Source of the DNA: Flavipsychrobacter sp.
GTDB lineage: Bacteria > Bacteroidota > Bacteroidia > Chitinophagales > Chitinophagaceae
Assembly (NCBI GenBank): GCA_016786615.1
Contig: JAEUVX010000015.1
Coordinates: forward strand, 216,027 to 280,026
Direction: 5' to 3'
DNA: 64,000 nt
Under the pieces are notes generated by a model. The model saw nothing but the letters and a program-made list of their open reading frames with translations, ran no database searches and had not been told where the DNA came from. Of this stretch, positions 16,601 through 25,594 are shown piece by piece. The position numbers were made by a program, and so were the translations under genes. Within the stretch, counting starts at the first letter, position 1. Each line of letters opens with the position of its first letter.

Positions 16601-18400
16601 ATGATACGCAACATATTCGGTGTCTTGCTTACGGCACTGTTTGTGGTTATTTTGCCTCCTTTTGCTTGTGCTGATATCGGCAAGCTTTGGAATAAATACA
16701 GTACTGCCTCATCTGCTGCAAATAAGGTAGGTTTGTTAATTGATATTGCCACGATACTACATGAAACAAATGAAACAAAGCAGCAAGACAGCCTGCTGGA
16801 ACTGGCTATTGAAACTGCAACAATGAGTGGCAGTGATACACTATCAATGTTTGCTTACAAACACTTTTTCTTATTACACAACTATAATATACACGACAAA
16901 GAGCAATCGCAGGAATATGCTACAAACATGCTATCGCTTGCAAAATCAAAAAACGACAATGAATGGTATTATCATGCCCTTGTTGCACAATCCAAAGTTT
17001 CTATGGCATCGGGCAATACCAAAGAAGCAATAGACAATATCACCAAAGCCTATTACTATGTAGGGCTTACCCAAAATGATACTTTTAAAACAGAATGTTT
17101 TTTGCACTGGGGTAAGTGCCTGGAGCTAACCAACAACAAACTCGATGCATTTCGCAACTACCTCAATGCCCTTACACTTGCGCAAGAGCTGCAAAACTAT
17201 TCGGAGATTTTTAATTGTTATGACCACCTCTCCTACTTCTACTTGCTGATAGGCAACTACCCGCAAGCACGCGACTATAGAATAAAACAGATAGCCCTGC
17301 TGCCCAAACTGGGCATTACAGACTCTCCCTCTATCAACAAAATACACGCAGACCTTGCCGAGAATTACTACTATAACAAAGAACCCAACAACGCCGAAAA
17401 AATAACCTACCGACTGGTAACCTACGCCAAAGCGCACAACGATACCACGCTGCTGAAAGAAGTAATAGGCAACCACAGCACCTACCTGATACAAAACGGG
17501 CTGTTCAACGAACTGGCAGATTTTTATACCAAAAAGTTTCCTGAAGAGTTAGCTGTTATGCATCGCAAAGACACTATATCCTACTACCGTGTGATGGCGT
17601 ATGTGTACGAAAACAGAGGCATCAAAGACAGTGCAATGTATATGTATGCAAAGGCCGATGATATGGTATGGGAAAAAGCAGCCCATATTAAATTCTTTCT
17701 TTCCAACTTCGAGAAACGCTATGCACAATTTCTGCTGCGCAATGGCAACATATTGCTGGCAACACAAAAAATGGAGCAGGCATTTATCGCAGCTAAAGAT
17801 GCAGCCTACCTGCCCTATATGATAGAAACCAGTCAATACCTCGACTCATTATACTACACTGCAGGAAATGTGCAAAAAGCTTATCAATACACTAAGCTAA
17901 ACAAACAATATACGGAAGACCAGCAAGCAGTAACAAGGCAAGATGCCATGTTGCAAATGGAAATAGATAATGAAACGAAACAAAGGCAAATAATAGCCGA
18001 GCATGCGCAAAAACAAACAGCACGCAGGCACAACCTGCAATACATGGGTATTGTTATAGGCATAGTACTTTGCTTCATCATGCTTACCATGCTGGGCTCT
18101 TTCAAAGTACCGAAGATTATCATCAAATCGCTGGGCTTCTTTTCATTCATATTCTTCTTCGAGTTCATCATACTGCTGGCCGACCATAAAATAATGGAGA
18201 TAACCCACCACGAACCGTGGAAGATGCTGGGTATCAAAATACTCATCATCAGTTTCCTGCTACCATTCCATCATTGGATAGAACATAAAGTAATACACTA
18301 CCTGATAGAGCACAAACTGGTTGACACCAATAGATTTTCATTGCGTGGCCTGTTTGGCAAGAAGCAAAATACAGGTACACAACCCAAACAGGAACATTAA
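16601..18400 (+). CDS. TPR-like protein with C-terminal membrane helices
   Basis: 599 residues from ATG 16601. TTG codons seven and six codons upstream would extend it needlessly. Signal peptide ending PPFACA. Residues 30-450 are all-helical, with Tyr/Ala patterns typical of tetratricopeptide repeats (LHWGKCLELTNNKLDAFRNY, YLLIGNYPQARDYRIKQ). At about 475-560 there are three hydrophobic helices, and the Lys-rich C-terminus is presumably cytoplasmic. Such proteins resemble the sensor half of Bacteroidota TPR kinases but no kinase domain follows. Its stop codon overlaps that of the convergent gene by 3 nt. Confidence 0.7.
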   Translation: MIRNIFGVLLTALFVVILPPFACADIGKLWNKYSTASSAANKVGLLIDIATILHETNETKQQDSLLELAIETATMSGSDTLSMFAYKHFFLLHNYNIHDKEQSQEYATNMLSLAKSKNDNEWYYHALVAQSKVSMASGNTKEAIDNITKAYYYVGLTQNDTFKTECFLHWGKCLELTNNKLDAFRNYLNALTLAQELQNYSEIFNCYDHLSYFYLLIGNYPQARDYRIKQIALLPKLGITDSPSINKIHADLAENYYYNKEPNNAEKITYRLVTYAKAHNDTTLLKEVIGNHSTYLIQNGLFNELADFYTKKFPEELAVMHRKDTISYYRVMAYVYENRGIKDSAMYMYAKADDMVWEKAAHIKFFLSNFEKRYAQFLLRNGNILLATQKMEQAFIAAKDAAYLPYMIETSQYLDSLYYTAGNVQKAYQYTKLNKQYTEDQQAVTRQDAMLQMEIDNETKQRQIIAEHAQKQTARRHNLQYMGIVIGIVLCFIMLTMLGSFKVPKIIIKSLGFFSFIFFFEFIILLADHKIMEITHHEPWKMLGIKILIISFLLPFHHWIEHKVIHYLIEHKLVDTNRFSLRGLFGKKQNTGTQPKQEH

Positions 18401-19980
18401 TGAATCCAAAAAACAATTGGTAATGTCTGATACATTTTAATAGGGATACCATCTATTTGTGCAGGTTTCCATTGTGGCATTTCTTTTATTAGTCGTATTG
18501 CTTCCTGATCACATTGTGGATCCAAGCTTTGAATAATTGTGACATCTTCTACACGCCCATAAATATTTACACTAAATCCTATTATAACTTTACCTTCAAT
18601 TTTAGCATCAATAGCTTCAGGTGGATATTTAAGATTAGCACCAATATAGGTCATTACATCCCCTTCAAACTCAGGAAGTGTTTTTATTGGGAAATATGGT
18701 ATTTCTTCCCCTTGTTCATCAAAGCAAATCCCGGCTATTAACTTACCATATTTGTAATTTTCACGACGCTTGAGCCTACCATTCATATAATAAGTTTTCT
18801 GTTCTCCATCTATCGTATCATCACTGAAATAAAGCTCTAACCACTTTAACTCGGTTCCTGGATGATAAACCAGAAACTGCCCCTCTTTACGACCTTGAAA
18901 ATAGTTTGAAACTGCATTTACCTTCCCTTCCATGTCATATTCCACCATATAACCGTCCAACATATTGTTTTTGTAAGGTTCTTCTCGATTCAACTTTTCT
19001 GTACCCGCATGATAACGTTTCCATTTGCCCGAACGCCCGTATTCGTTAATAGAACCTTCTAATACTTTCTTTCTGGAGACTGAATCAAAATATACTGCGT
19101 ATCCCTTGGTTTTGTTGTAGTTAATAATACCAGATAATGAATCACTATCACTATAGTACACTCTGCAAGTATCAATAGGTTTGCCGTATTCATAGAAGCC
19201 TGAATATTTGGTCTTCTTGTTTTTACCAAAGACTACATATGGACCATGAAGCAACCCATTCTGATAAGACTCTATACTTTGCGTTTCGTTTGTTACAGGA
19301 TTATAATATTTCCAATATCCATCTTTTTTATCATTCAAAAAATTTCCCTCTGCTATTTTACTACTCAACACAGAGTCGTAGTATGTACTATAACCATTTA
19401 ACTTTCCATTTCTAAAGTCTAACGCCCTATTTATTTTACCCGTTCTGCTATAATATAGCCATGTTCCAAACCGATAGATAGCTTTATCATTGTAGTGATA
19501 ATAACTCCCTTCCATTATCACATTGCTATCTGTATTAAAGTATGTATTATAACTTTCCAGCCCATTATTTGTATATTCTTCAATCATCGACAACTTGCCA
19601 TTTTCATAATACCTCCATGTGCCTGTTTTACGTCCACGGTTATATTCCCCTTTAACAACTTTATGTTGATAAAACCCTATCCCATGTCCATGTAATGTAT
19701 CTGATAATGAAGGTTTATTCCTCTTGTGTATATCATTTGAGAATATAAAAGACCCTTTATACATTGGAGAATCTGACATATAATAATACTCCGTATAGTA
19801 GTAGTTTATATTATTATTGTCAATTCTGACAGGTATTCTGTAATAATCACTGTATTTCCTTTTTACTACCTCACCAGTTTGCAAAAAATAAACGGTATCG
19901 CTATAATTATTTTTACCGTGACATATAATCGATACACACGAAAAAAGAATAAAAACTATTGGTTTATACAGTTTGAACAT
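18397..19980 (-). CDS. MORN-repeat protein fused to a TonB C-terminal domain
   Basis: 527 residues, signal peptide ending near ICHGK. About eight MORN/YwqK-type repeats of GxWxYY-x-N-G form follow (TGTWRYYENGKLSMIEEY, GYWKYYNPVTNETQSIESY, GKWKRYHAGTEKLNREEPY). The last 90 residues are a TonB C-terminal domain with YPPEAIDAKIEGKVIIGF and CDQEAIRLIKEMPQWKPA. Unlike true TonB it has no long proline-rich spacer, so it probably does not transduce energy itself. This combination is common in Bacteroidota, but its role is unknown. Confidence 0.82.
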   Translation of the reverse strand: MFKLYKPIVFILFSCVSIICHGKNNYSDTVYFLQTGEVVKRKYSDYYRIPVRIDNNNINYYYTEYYYMSDSPMYKGSFIFSNDIHKRNKPSLSDTLHGHGIGFYQHKVVKGEYNRGRKTGTWRYYENGKLSMIEEYTNNGLESYNTYFNTDSNVIMEGSYYHYNDKAIYRFGTWLYYSRTGKINRALDFRNGKLNGYSTYYDSVLSSKIAEGNFLNDKKDGYWKYYNPVTNETQSIESYQNGLLHGPYVVFGKNKKTKYSGFYEYGKPIDTCRVYYSDSDSLSGIINYNKTKGYAVYFDSVSRKKVLEGSINEYGRSGKWKRYHAGTEKLNREEPYKNNMLDGYMVEYDMEGKVNAVSNYFQGRKEGQFLVYHPGTELKWLELYFSDDTIDGEQKTYYMNGRLKRRENYKYGKLIAGICFDEQGEEIPYFPIKTLPEFEGDVMTYIGANLKYPPEAIDAKIEGKVIIGFSVNIYGRVEDVTIIQSLDPQCDQEAIRLIKEMPQWKPAQIDGIPIKMYQTLPIVFWIH

Positions 19981-20135
19981 TAATATGCTTTCTTATTTTC
20001 TGTTTGCAAAAATATAATGAGTATATTAATCTATAGCATTTCTCTTCCTCAATACGTTTAAATACTTCAAAGTCAACAACTTATAGTCCAAATAAGATTA
20101 CAGCTCAACACATTCAATATTTTTAGTATTATTTT

Positions 20136-20165
20136 TTGTCAATTAATTGATATCCCTTACCTTTG
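20136..20165 (+). promoter_or_regulatory. promoter of the rplK operon
   Basis: TTG at 20136-20138, 19 nt spacer, then TACCTTTG at 20158-20165. This matches the Bacteroidota sigma-ABfr consensus exactly. Transcription should start near 20172, giving a 5' leader of about 90 nt before rplK. Confidence 0.8.
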
Positions 20166-20261
20166 CCGTCCAATTCTCAATATTGCTCTTATAATGACGG
20201 TATTTGGGAGAATAGGCCGCTGAAAAAAGCGGTAATTCGTTAAAACCAAAAAGAAAGGAAA

Positions 20262-20705
20262 ATGGCTAAAGAAATCACTGGCTATGTAAAGCTGCAATGT
20301 AAAGGCGGCCAAGCCAATCCGGCACCACCAATCGGCCCTGCACTGGGTTCTAAGGGTGTCAACATTATGGAATTCTGCAAGCAGTTCAATGCTCGCACAC
20401 AAGACAAAATGGGTAAAGTATTACCTGTTCTTCTCACAGTTTTTGCAGACAAATCATTCGAATTTGTTATCAAAACGCCTCCTGCTGCCGTTCAATTGAT
20501 GGAAGCGGCTAAGATTCAGAAAGGTTCTAAAGAATCTAACCGTAACAAAGTAGGTAAAGTAACCTGGGCACAAGTAGAAGAAATCGCTAAAGACAAAATG
20601 GCTGATCTTAACTGCTTCACGCTTGAAAGCGCTATGAAAATGGTTGCCGGTACAGCACGCAGCATGGGTCTTAATGTTGATGGCGCTGCTCCTTGGGCAA
20701 ATTAA
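20262..20705 (+). CDS. rplK: 50S ribosomal protein L11
   Basis: 147 residues. The N-terminal [32 protein letters not shown] matches L11, with the usual Pro-rich loop, and the C-terminal rRNA-binding domain contains [18 protein letters not shown] and [13 protein letters not shown]11 forms the GTPase-associated centre with L10-L12. Start ATG lies after a Shine-Dalgarno-like AGAAAGGAA (20251-20259), unusually clear for this genome. It is the first gene of the operon; in most Bacteroidota nusG precedes it, but here a MORN/TonB gene does. Confidence 0.97.
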   Translation: MAKEITGYVKLQCKGGQANPAPPIGPALGSKGVNIMEFCKQFNARTQDKMGKVLPVLLTVFADKSFEFVIKTPPAAVQLMEAAKIQKGSKESNRNKVGKVTWAQVEEIAKDKMADLNCFTLESAMKMVAGTARSMGLNVDGAAPWAN

Positions 20706-20739
20706 TCCATTGCTTCACCTTACTTAAATCATTGCAACA

Positions 20740-21432
20740 ATGGCAACAATTACTAAAAAAAGAAAAGCTGTAGAAGCTAAAATTGATAAAAACAAAGAAT
20801 ACACGCTGAATGATGCTGCTGCGTTGGTAAAATCTATCAACACAACAAAATTTGACAGCTCTGTAGACGTACACATCCGCCTGGGTGTAGACCCTAAGAA
20901 AGCTGATCAGGCTATCCGCGGTACAGTAAGCCTGCCACACGGTACAGGTAAAACTAAACGTGTATTGGTACTTTGTACTCCTGACAAAGAAGCTGAAGCA
21001 AAAGCTGCCGGTGCTGACTTTGTAGGCCTGGATGAATTCGTTCAGAAAATTGAAAGCGGCTGGACTGATATCGATGTAATCATCGCTACACCGGCTGTAA
21101 TGCCTAAAATAGGTAAACTGGGTAAAGTATTAGGCCCTCGTAACCTGATGCCAAACCCTAAAACAGGTACAGTTACTAATGACGTAGCTGCTGCTGTAAA
21201 CGACGTTAAAGGTGGTAAAATAGCTTTTAAGATAGACAAAGCCGGTATCATACATGCTTCCATCGGCCGTGTATCTTTTGAACCTGCGAAGATAGCCGAA
21301 AACGCTCAGGAACTGATAAACACACTGGTACGTATGAAGCCCGCAACGGCTAAAGGTACTTACCTGAAAGGTATCAGCATGGCTTCTACCATGAGTCCGG
21401 GTATCGCAATCGATACTAAAAGCGTATCATAA
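20740..21432 (+). CDS. rplA: 50S ribosomal protein L1
   Basis: 230 residues, full length. Diagnostic stretches are [38 protein letters not shown] and [19 protein letters not shown]1 forms the stalk that releases deacylated tRNA and, in many bacteria, represses its own L11-L1 mRNA by binding the leader. It starts 34 bp after rplK. Confidence 0.97.
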   Translation: MATITKKRKAVEAKIDKNKEYTLNDAAALVKSINTTKFDSSVDVHIRLGVDPKKADQAIRGTVSLPHGTGKTKRVLVLCTPDKEAEAKAAGADFVGLDEFVQKIESGWTDIDVIIATPAVMPKIGKLGKVLGPRNLMPNPKTGTVTNDVAAAVNDVKGGKIAFKIDKAGIIHASIGRVSFEPAKIAENAQELINTLVRMKPATAKGTYLKGISMASTMSPGIAIDTKSVS

Positions 21433-21481
21433 TTAAGCGTGAACGAAAAAGGTAATTTTTATCCTTAAAAAAACATTTGAA

Positions 21482-22090
21482 ATGACACCAGCTCAAAAAC
21501 AAGAAGTAATTGAAGTATTGAAAGAGAAATTCTCTCAGTACAACAACTTCTACATAACAGATACAGAAAGCCTTAACGCAGGCCAGACAAGTACCCTGCG
21601 CAGGCATTGCTTTGATAAGCAAGTGGAAATGACGGTGGCTAAAAACACCCTCATCCGCAAAGCTTTGGAAAGCCTTGACAGCGAAAAATATGCAGGCATC
21701 ATCGATTCTCTGCACAACGTTACAGCTTTGATGTTCAGCGAAAGCCCTAAAGAACCGGCTTTGATCATCAGCTCTTTCCGCAAAGCAAACAACGGTGAAA
21801 AACCACTGTTAAAGGCAGCTTTCATCAACGGCGACATCTTCGTTGGCGACAACCAGCTGACTGCACTTACAAACATCAAGACGAAGAACGAGCTTATCGG
21901 CGAAGTTATCGGCTTGTTGCAATCTCCTGCAAAACGCGTTATCGCAGCATTGCTGCATAATGCAGAAAAAGGTGGCGAAGCAACTGCAACAGAAGCTGCT
22001 GCACCTGAGGCTCCGGCTGCTGAAGCACCACAAGCTCCTGAAGCTCCGGCTACAGATGCTCCTGCTGCTGACGCACCAGCTGCAGAATAA
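21482..22090 (+). CDS. rplJ: 50S ribosomal protein L10 with Ala/Pro/Glu-rich tail
   Basis: 202 residues, about 30 more than typical L10. The core is standard: NNFYITDTESLNAGQTSTLRR, MTVAKNTLIRKAL, and a C-terminal helix that anchors L12 dimers (KRVIAALLHNAEK). From about residue 161 the chain is a low-complexity repeat of EAPA/DAPA units, probably disordered. The tail makes spurious reading frames on the opposite strand. It sits 49 bp after rplA. Confidence 0.96.
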   Translation: MTPAQKQEVIEVLKEKFSQYNNFYITDTESLNAGQTSTLRRHCFDKQVEMTVAKNTLIRKALESLDSEKYAGIIDSLHNVTALMFSESPKEPALIISSFRKANNGEKPLLKAAFINGDIFVGDNQLTALTNIKTKNELIGEVIGLLQSPAKRVIAALLHNAEKGGEATATEAAAPEAPAAEAPQAPEAPATDAPAADAPAAE

Positions 22091-22184
22091 TTACCTTGCC
22101 GGGTATAAAACGGCACAATAACATTGGCTTCCAAGTCGTACTATAACACAAACAATTTTTTAAAACATTTAAAAAGATAATAAA

Positions 22185-22559
22185 ATGGCAGACGTTAAAG
22201 CATTAGCCGAATCATTAGTTAACCTGACTGTTAAAGAAGTTCAGGAACTGGCTGACGTATTGAAAGCAGATTACGGTATAGAACCAGCAGCAGCAGCAGT
22301 AGTAGTAAGCGCTGGTGGCGACGGCGGTGGTGCAGCAGCAGCAGAAAAAACATCTTTCGATGTTATCCTGAAAGCAGCAGGCCCTAACAAACTGAACGTT
22401 GTTAAAGCGGTTAAAGACCTTACTGGCCTTGGCTTGAAAGAAGCTAAAGAACTGGTAGATGGCGCTCCTAAAACTGTAAAAGAAGGCGTTAGCAAAGGTG
22501 AAGCTGAAGATCTGAAAGCTAAACTGGCTGAAGCAGGTGCTGAAGTTGAAATAGCTTAA
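22185..22559 (+). CDS. rplL: 50S ribosomal protein L7/L12
   Basis: 124 residues. N-terminal dimerisation domain ([21 protein letters not shown]), Ala/Gly hinge (about 35-52), and C-terminal factor-binding domain with [35 protein letters not shown]. It ends the operon: the terminator at 22581 follows and rpoB is not next. Confidence 0.97.
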   Translation: MADVKALAESLVNLTVKEVQELADVLKADYGIEPAAAAVVVSAGGDGGGAAAAEKTSFDVILKAAGPNKLNVVKAVKDLTGLGLKEAKELVDGAPKTVKEGVSKGEAEDLKAKLAEAGAEVEIA

Positions 22560-22580
22560 TCTATACTTCATAGTTATTAT

Positions 22581-22612
22581 AAAGCTACCCTCAATGGGTA
22601 GCTTTATTTTTT
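22581..22612 (+). terminator. terminator of the ribosomal protein operon
   Basis: AAAGCTACCC pairs perfectly with GGGTAGCTTT around a 5-nt loop (22581-22605), followed by ATTTTTT. Confidence 0.9.
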
Positions 22613-22640
22613 GTAATTTGCTGTAGGAAAATAACACCTC

Positions 22641-23093
22641 ATGAAAGACTTCTTAAGTAATATAACGGATAAGGTAACCGAAGCCAAAGATGCTGTTGCC
22701 GACAGTCTGAGCCTTGATAAACTAACAGAAAAACTTGGTAGCTTAACGGATGCTGCCAAAGAAAAAACAATCAATACTGCTAACGAAGTTATCGGCCTTA
22801 CTCCCGTTATTGAGGAAATAGGTTTTAAAACGACGGGCATCTCTGTAACCATGGGCTTGCCTCCGGATATAACTTTTCATTTCATGAAGACAACAGACGT
22901 ATCCCCTGAACGCAGAAAAGAAATCTTAGACCAGAATAAAGACAAGGCCCTTCTGGGCACTATCGTTAAAATGCTGGTAGCTACTGATGAATATCGTGAT
23001 AAACTGAAACTCGGCTCTTTCAAATTCAGCAATATCGATATCTGCATCGGCCTTACACCCGGCATGACTATACAACTGGTGCCTCAATCCTGA
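22641..23093 (+). CDS. protein of unknown function with helical N-terminus
   Basis: 150 residues, no signal peptide. Residues 1-50 are amphipathic helix (DKVTEAKDAVADSLSLDKLTEKLGSLTDAAKEKT), reminiscent of late-embryogenesis-like stress proteins. The C-terminal half is mixed alpha/beta with GFKTTGISVTMGLPPDITFHF. I recognise no family. It sits between the L7/L12 terminator and the convergent aquaporin gene, where rpoB would normally be. Confidence 0.6.
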   Translation: MKDFLSNITDKVTEAKDAVADSLSLDKLTEKLGSLTDAAKEKTINTANEVIGLTPVIEEIGFKTTGISVTMGLPPDITFHFMKTTDVSPERRKEILDQNKDKALLGTIVKMLVATDEYRDKLKLGSFKFSNIDICIGLTPGMTIQLVPQS

Positions 23094-23120
23094 TACACTG
23101 ATACTCATTATAAATAATGC

Positions 23121-23149
23121 AAAAGCCCCGAAGAATCGGGGCTTCTCTG
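23121..23149. terminator. bidirectional intrinsic terminator
   Basis: AAGCCCCG (23123-23130) pairs with CGGGGCTT (23137-23144), with T-rich sequence on both sides of the hairpin. It separates the convergent 22641 gene and aquaporin gene. Confidence 0.8.
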
Positions 23150-23173
23150 TTTTATTCATCAATCCTCATTTTC

Positions 23174-23869
23174 TTATTCTTTTTCAAACACTCCACGCCA
23201 TACCAACGCAGCCAATACCCCACCAACAATTGGTGCTACTATAAATAACCACAACTGCTGCATTGCCTTACCTCCTGCAAATATTGCCGGCCCGAAACTG
23301 CGTGCCGGATTTACAGATGTGCCTGTTATAGGTATAGCTACCAAATGTATCAGCACCAATGTAAGGCCTATTGCCAAGCCTGCCATAGTACTGTTTCCCC
23401 ATTTAGATGTTGTTGCAAATATTACAAAGAGGAATAAAAACGTAAGCACTGCCTCTACAATAAACGCAGACTGCATACTATAGGCCCCTAAATAACCCTC
23501 ACCCCAGCCATTTGACCCAAGTGCCCACTCGCCCATTGAAAAGCCCGGCATGCCACCTTGAATAGCGTACAAAGTACCCGCTGCAGCTGTTGCTCCTAAA
23601 AACTGTGAAATAATATATCCTACTGCCTCTCCTATGCTCATCTTACCACCAACAACCATGGATATTGTAATGGCAGGATTGATATGGCAACCACTGATAG
23701 GCCCGATTGCATAAGCCATTACTACTACTGCTACCCCAAATGCTAATGAAATACCTAACAATCCGATGCCCGCCGGCCCTGTAGCTGATATGCCTGATAC
23801 TACTGCTGCACCACATCCAAACAACACCAAACAAAATGTACCGATAAATTCGGCAAGGTTCTTTTTCAT
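23174..23869 (-). CDS. aqpZ: aquaporin Z-like water channel
   Basis: 231 residues, six membrane helices plus two half-helices. The NPA boxes are SGCHINPAITIS (about 60-71) and TSVNPARSFGPA. Selectivity-filter residues match water-selective AqpZ: Phe in LAFG (about 44), His in LIHLVAIPITG, Thr before the second NPA, and Arg after it. No glycerol-facilitator pattern (the Asp after NPA that GlpF has) is seen. It is an inner-membrane osmotic water channel, probably monocistronic. Confidence 0.93.
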   Translation of the reverse strand: MKKNLAEFIGTFCLVLFGCGAAVVSGISATGPAGIGLLGISLAFGVAVVVMAYAIGPISGCHINPAITISMVVGGKMSIGEAVGYIISQFLGATAAAGTLYAIQGGMPGFSMGEWALGSNGWGEGYLGAYSMQSAFIVEAVLTFLFLFVIFATTSKWGNSTMAGLAIGLTLVLIHLVAIPITGTSVNPARSFGPAIFAGGKAMQQLWLFIVAPIVGGVLAALVWRGVFEKE

Positions 23870-23973
23870 ATTGCAAAGTTTTAGTTGATATCTAAAGTAT
23901 CACTAAACTAATGCAAATACAATCTGTTAATAATATATTAATCCACAATAAGAAATAGTTCTACACCGAATAG

Positions 23974-25530
23974 TTAACCCTCCAGGTATCTGATTGCAGC
24001 CTCAAGGCATCGTTCACCATCAATAGCAGCACTTACAATACCACCTGCATAGCCGGCACCTTCGGCACAGGGATACAAACCTTTGATTTGTGTATGTTGT
24101 AAGGTCTCTTTATCGCGTGGTATTCGAACGGGCGAACTGGTACGCGATTCCGTTGCAACAAGTATTGCCTCATTGGTAAAATAGCCACGCATCTTTTTCC
24201 CGAAATCAATTACCGCTTTACGAAGCGCCTCGTTTACTTCTTTAGGCAACACATCTTTTATAGCAGCACTGTGTACACCCGGCAGGTAAGAACAATCCGG
24301 TAATGCAGATGAAACTTTATTGTCTGTAAAATCGCCCATACGCTGTGCAGGAGCTACTAATTTTCCTCCACCTATTTTATATGCCTGCCGCTCTACCATC
24401 TCCTGATAGTGCATACCGGCCAGTGGACCTGTAAACCCATACTTTGCAAAGTCTTTTTCATCTACAGATACTACCGTGCCAGAATTGGCATACGGATTAT
24501 TACGTTTAGACGGCGACCAACCATTTACTACCACTTCACCATGGTCGGTAGCAGCGGGCGCAATGATACCACCCGGGCACATACAGAAAGAAAATACACC
24601 TCTGCCATACTCTTGTGCTACTACACTGTAACTTGCTGCAGGCAAATGTTCATCTCTTACTTTACAATGATACTGTGCCTGGTCTATTATCAACTGCGGA
24701 TGCTCCACACGTACGCCTAATGCAAATGGTTTGGATTCTACTTCAATGCCTTTATTGTGCAAAAGCGTAAATATATCTCTTGCAGAGTGTCCGGTTGCAA
24801 GTATTACTATCCTTGTATCAATGGTAGTACCATCTGCCGTTTTTACTGCTTTGATACTATCTTTTTCAAGAACTATATCTGTCAGCTTCTTACCAAACAG
24901 CACTTCACCTCCACATTCAATAATGGCCTCCCGCATTGCAGTAATAATATGTGGTAGTTTATTGGTGCCTATATGCGGATGTGCCTCGTACAGTATATTA
25001 TCGTCTGCACCAAAATGGCGAAATAGCTGCAGAATACGTTGTACGTTGCCACGCTTGGTACTGCGTGTATAAAGCTTACCATCGCTGTATGTACCTGCCC
25101 CACCTTCACCAAAACAATAGTTCGATTCAGGATTCACAACACCTTCTTTATTCATGGCTGCCAAATCCCTGCGCCTGCTGCGTACGTCTTTACCACGCTC
25201 CAGTACTATCGGCTTATACCCAAGATTTATGGCTCTTATAGCAGCGAACAAACCTGCGGGCCCTGCACCAACGATTACTATATGAGGCTTGTTAGTTACA
25301 TTTTGCAGTTCAGGGTCAAAAGCAGCTAACGGCTGTACAGCCTCATTAATAAATACCTGCAATTGCAATATTACACTTGGCTGTTTGCCCCTTGCGTCTA
25401 TCGACTTTTTGATGATGTGATAGCCAGTGATTGATTGTTTATCAACGCCGGCCTCTTCTGCAATATAACGATTGATGCTGCCCTCTGCAGCTTCGTGCGG
25501 TAATACCGAAACGGAAATTTGTTTTATCAT
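23974..25530 (-). CDS. FAD-dependent oxidoreductase (COG2509 family)
   Basis: 518 residues. The dinucleotide-binding fingerprint HIVIVGAGPAGLFAAIRA is at about 83-100, after an extra N-terminal domain of about 80 residues that is typical of this family. Other matches are CFGEGGAGTYSDGKLYTR, VILATGHSARDI, and a C-terminal GLYPCAEGAGYAGGIVSAAIDG (FAD second half). Related proteins are predicted dehydrogenases of unknown substrate. It has no signal peptide and a terminator hairpin is located between it and the dsbD gene. Confidence 0.88.
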   Translation of the reverse strand: MIKQISVSVLPHEAAEGSINRYIAEEAGVDKQSITGYHIIKKSIDARGKQPSVILQLQVFINEAVQPLAAFDPELQNVTNKPHIVIVGAGPAGLFAAIRAINLGYKPIVLERGKDVRSRRRDLAAMNKEGVVNPESNYCFGEGGAGTYSDGKLYTRSTKRGNVQRILQLFRHFGADDNILYEAHPHIGTNKLPHIITAMREAIIECGGEVLFGKKLTDIVLEKDSIKAVKTADGTTIDTRIVILATGHSARDIFTLLHNKGIEVESKPFALGVRVEHPQLIIDQAQYHCKVRDEHLPAASYSVVAQEYGRGVFSFCMCPGGIIAPAATDHGEVVVNGWSPSKRNNPYANSGTVVSVDEKDFAKYGFTGPLAGMHYQEMVERQAYKIGGGKLVAPAQRMGDFTDNKVSSALPDCSYLPGVHSAAIKDVLPKEVNEALRKAVIDFGKKMRGYFTNEAILVATESRTSSPVRIPRDKETLQHTQIKGLYPCAEGAGYAGGIVSAAIDGERCLEAAIRYLEG

Positions 25531-25561
25531 ACGCGTTAGGTTTTTATCCTAAAAGCCTGAT

Positions 25562-25593
25562 AAACAAAGGGATGTTGCAACATCCCTTTGTTT
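25562..25593 (-). terminator. intrinsic terminator, perfect 32-bp palindrome
   Basis: AAACAAAGGGATGTTG with its exact complement, directly after the DsbD-like gene on the minus strand. The T-tract is short (TTTAT), so it may be leaky into the flavoprotein gene. Confidence 0.75.
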
Positions 25594-25594
25594 A

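Noticed and set aside
20157-20402. Minus-strand frame upstream of and over rplK
   Set aside because: Overlaps the perfect rplK promoter and the coding region of L11; no support.
21550-22134. 194-residue frame opposite rplJ
   Set aside because: Generated by the Ala/Pro repeat of the L10 tail; rplJ is certain on the other strand.
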